DNA from: Burkholderiales bacterium RIFCSPLOWO2_02_FULL_57_36
GTDB lineage: Bacteria > Pseudomonadota > Gammaproteobacteria > Burkholderiales > Burkholderiaceae_D
NCBI GenBank assembly: GCA_001770855.1
Contig: MESE01000016.1
Coordinates: 1-64,000, forward strand
Direction: 5' to 3'
Length of the DNA stretch: 64,000 nucleotides
The notes below the pieces were generated by a model, which made no database searches, was not told the DNA's origin, and saw only the letters and a program-made list of their open reading frames with translations. The position numbers and the translations under genes are program-made. This document shows positions 62,187 through 64,000 of the stretch, one piece after another (within the stretch, counting starts at the first letter, position 1; each line of letters opens with the position of its first letter).

Positions 62187-63647
62187 ATGATGTCCCGACT
62201 CGACATGAAATCCGCCAAGCGCCCTGACTGGGACAAGGTACTGGTCGATATCGTCGACTATGTCACCGACTACCGGATCAAGTCGCCGGTCGCCTATGAA
62301 ACCGCGCGCAACTGCCTGATCGACACGCTCGGATGCGGACTGGAAGCACTCGAATATCCCGCCTGTAAAAAACTGATGGGCCCGATTGTTCCCGGCACCA
62401 TCGTGCCGAATGGCGCCAAGGTTCCCGGCACCCGGTTCCAGCTCGATCCGGTGCAAGCGGCGTTCAACATCGGCGCGATGATCCGCTGGCTCGATTTCAA
62501 CGACACCTGGCTCGCAGCCGAATGGGGCCATCCTTCGGACAATCTGGGCGGCATCCTTGCGACGGCGGACTGGCTGTCGCGCAATGCGGTCGCGGCGGGC
62601 AAAAAGCCGCTGACCATGCGGGATGTACTGACGGCAATGATCAAGGCGCATGAGATCCAGGGCTGCATCGCGCTGGAAAACTCGTTCAACAAAGTCGGCC
62701 TCGATCATGTCGTTCTGGTGAAAGTCGCATCGACCGCGGTGATTGCGGAAATGCTTGAACTGACTCGCGATGAAACCCTGAACGCGGTGTCGCTGGCATG
62801 GGTGGACGGCCAGTCGCTGCGAACCTATCGCCATGCGCCGAATACCGGTTCGCGCAAATCCTGGGCTGCAGGTGATGCGACATCGCGCGCGGTGCGCCTG
62901 GCGCTGATCGCCAAGACCGGCGAGATGGGCTACCCATCGGTGCTGACCGCCAAGACCTGGGGCTTCTACGACGTACTGTTCAAGGGTCAGCCGTTCAAGT
63001 TCCAGCGCCCTTACGGCAGCTATGTGATGGAAAACGTGCTGTTCAAGATTTCCTTCCCGGCCGAGTTCCATGCGCAGACGGCGGTGGAAGCGGCGATGAC
63101 AATTCATGCCGCGCTGAAGAAGGTGGGCAGGTCGGCGGAAGACATCAAGGGGATCACCATCCGCACGCACGAAGCCTGCATCCGCATCATCGACAAGAAA
63201 GGTCCGCTGAACAATCCGGCCGACCGCGACCATTGCATTCAGTACATGGTTGCGGTGCCCTTGCTGTACGGCCACCTGACCGCCTCCGACTATGAAGACG
63301 CAGTTGCTGCCGATCCGCGTATCGACGCGTTGCGCGGCAAGATTTCGTGCGTGGAAGATCCGCGGTTCACTGTCGACTATCACGACCCGGCCAAGCGCTC
63401 GATCGCAAATGCGCTGACGGTGGAATTGAACAACGGCGAAGTGCTGAAAGAAGTCGTGGTCGAATACCCGATCGGCCATGCCCGCCGTCGCAAGGAAGGC
63501 ATTCCTTTGCTGGAAGAGAAATTCAAGACCAATCTTGCCAGGCAGTTCCCGGAAAAACAGCGGAAAACGATACTCGATATTTCTCTCGACCAGAAAAAAC
63601 TTGAAGCAATGCCGGTGAATGAATATGTTGATTTATACGTTATCTGA
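62187..63647 (+). CDS. prpD: 2-methylcitrate dehydratase PrpD
   Basis: 486 residues, the full length of the MmgE/PrpD family. It dehydrates 2-methylcitrate without a cluster. Signatures: [50 protein letters not shown] (active site Asp/His) and [27 protein letters not shown]. It starts seven bases after prpF, with GAGGAA upstream. Having prpD in the same operon as acnD and prpF gives two routes for the same step. Confidence 0.95.
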   Translation: MMSRLDMKSAKRPDWDKVLVDIVDYVTDYRIKSPVAYETARNCLIDTLGCGLEALEYPACKKLMGPIVPGTIVPNGAKVPGTRFQLDPVQAAFNIGAMIRWLDFNDTWLAAEWGHPSDNLGGILATADWLSRNAVAAGKKPLTMRDVLTAMIKAHEIQGCIALENSFNKVGLDHVVLVKVASTAVIAEMLELTRDETLNAVSLAWVDGQSLRTYRHAPNTGSRKSWAAGDATSRAVRLALIAKTGEMGYPSVLTAKTWGFYDVLFKGQPFKFQRPYGSYVMENVLFKISFPAEFHAQTAVEAAMTIHAALKKVGRSAEDIKGITIRTHEACIRIIDKKGPLNNPADRDHCIQYMVAVPLLYGHLTASDYEDAVAADPRIDALRGKISCVEDPRFTVDYHDPAKRSIANALTVELNNGEVLKEVVVEYPIGHARRRKEGIPLLEEKFKTNLARQFPEKQRKTILDISLDQKKLEAMPVNEYVDLYVI

Positions 63648-63665
63648 TTGTTTGTCGTAGTACCA

Positions 63666-63701
63666 CGCAAGCGCAATGAGCGAACGCTTGTTGCGTTTTT
63701 T
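63666..63701 (+). terminator. Hairpin and T-run between prpD and prpE
   Basis: CGCAAGCG faces CGCTTG-TT-GCG (a two-base bulge), followed by TTTTTT. It may act as an attenuator that lowers prpE expression or ends the transcript in part. Confidence 0.5.
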
Positions 63702-63784
63702 GTATGTACGAGCCGCCAGGCGATTGATAAGCCGTTGCAGTCGGTCGGTTGCCAAAAAAATGCAGTTTGAATTCGGAGACAATG

Positions 63785-64000
63785 ATGAATTATGCAGAGT
63801 TCTACAACCATTCAGTCAGCAATCCACAGGCATTCTGGGAAAATGAAGCCAGGCTGATCGACTGGCAACAGCCGTTCTCTCAAGCGCTCGATTATTCCAG
63901 GCCGCCGTTCACGAAATGGTTCGTCGGCGGAAAGACCAATCTGTGTCATAACGCGGTCGATCGCTGGATCGGAACCCAGGCGGACCAGCCTGCGCTGATC
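63785..64000 (+). CDS. prpE: Propionyl-CoA synthetase PrpE, N-terminal part
   Basis: Only the first 72 residues fall in the window; the gene runs past the right edge. MNYAEFYNHSVSNPQAFWEN, then RLIDWQQPFSQALDYSRPPFTKWFVGGKTNLCHNAVDRWI is the N-terminal ACS region typical of PrpE (FxxWFxGGxTNLCxNAxDRW). The start was chosen for its spacing to GGAG; an ATG one codon upstream is an alternative. It activates propionate to propionyl-CoA and completes the 2-methylcitrate cluster. Confidence 0.9.
   Translation, partial: MNYAEFYNHSVSNPQAFWENEARLIDWQQPFSQALDYSRPPFTKWFVGGKTNLCHNAVDRWIGTQADQPALI

Noticed and set aside
62019-63479. 486-codon minus-strand frame opposite prpD
   Set aside because: Antisense shadow of prpD, with no start signal and with shadow-type composition.

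Overview
The window looks like a chromosomal segment of a betaproteobacterium, most likely Burkholderiales and probably an Oxalobacteraceae member (Herbaspirillum/Noviherbaspirillum/Herminiimonas-like). The reasons are the glnA-(DUF4124)-ntrB-ntrC order, the prpR / prpB-prpC-acnD-prpF-prpD-prpE cluster, the livHMGF cassette and the style of the small envelope proteins. The placement is inference from gene content, since no search was run. I saw no rRNA or tRNA gene, no CRISPR array and no transposase.

Left part (1-9.3 kb): a palindrome-rich repeat block, two small unknown genes, a DUF4382 lipoprotein, a tiny Cys-rich lipoprotein and a second, larger nested inverted-repeat element. Then comes a PAS-LuxR regulator, apparently frameshifted at its N-terminus, divergent from an acyl-CoA/AMP ligase, followed by an AsmA-YihY pair. 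From 9.2 to 23.6 kb there is an unusually dense set of envelope genes: DUF3096, an Ala/Lys/Asp-rich exported protein, a two-partner secretion pair (TpsB, TpsA) with an L,D-transpeptidase, and a DUF883 / holin-like / unknown / histidine-kinase operon. It continues with DUF4398 and OmpA-type lipoproteins, DUF4124, a second OmpA protein and a collagen-like lipoprotein, and ends in a Crp/Fnr-family regulator. Four copies of a dyad TGTGCG-N4-CGYACA lie upstream of DUF3096, the ompA-like gene, the collagen-like gene and the regulator itself, which suggests one regulon.

Middle part (23.7-44.7 kb): a membrane hybrid histidine kinase and a REC-PAS regulator, a CPBP protease, a branched-chain amino-acid-type ABC transporter (livH-M-G-F, with its binding protein divergent) and a phage NinX-like orphan. 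Then a D-malate/tartrate dehydrogenase, a universal stress protein, several small unknown genes in a gene-poor stretch (36-39 kb), a lipoprotein alpha/beta hydrolase, a truncated serine-hydrolase remnant, prfC, a TAXI-type binding protein and a rhodanese.

Right part (44.7-64 kb): the nitrogen-regulation block, with glnA preceded by NtrC-type sites and a sigma-54 promoter, then a DUF4124 protein, ntrB and ntrC. Next is a 1317-residue GAF/PAS/GGDEF/EAL protein with a degenerate receiver domain. The 2-methylcitrate cycle follows: prpR is divergent from prpB-prpC-acnD-prpF-prpD-prpE, prpE is cut by the window end, and a clear operator and a near-consensus sigma-54 promoter lie between. This pathway converts propionyl-CoA to pyruvate and succinate, and here it carries both the AcnD/PrpF and the PrpD type of methylcitrate dehydration.
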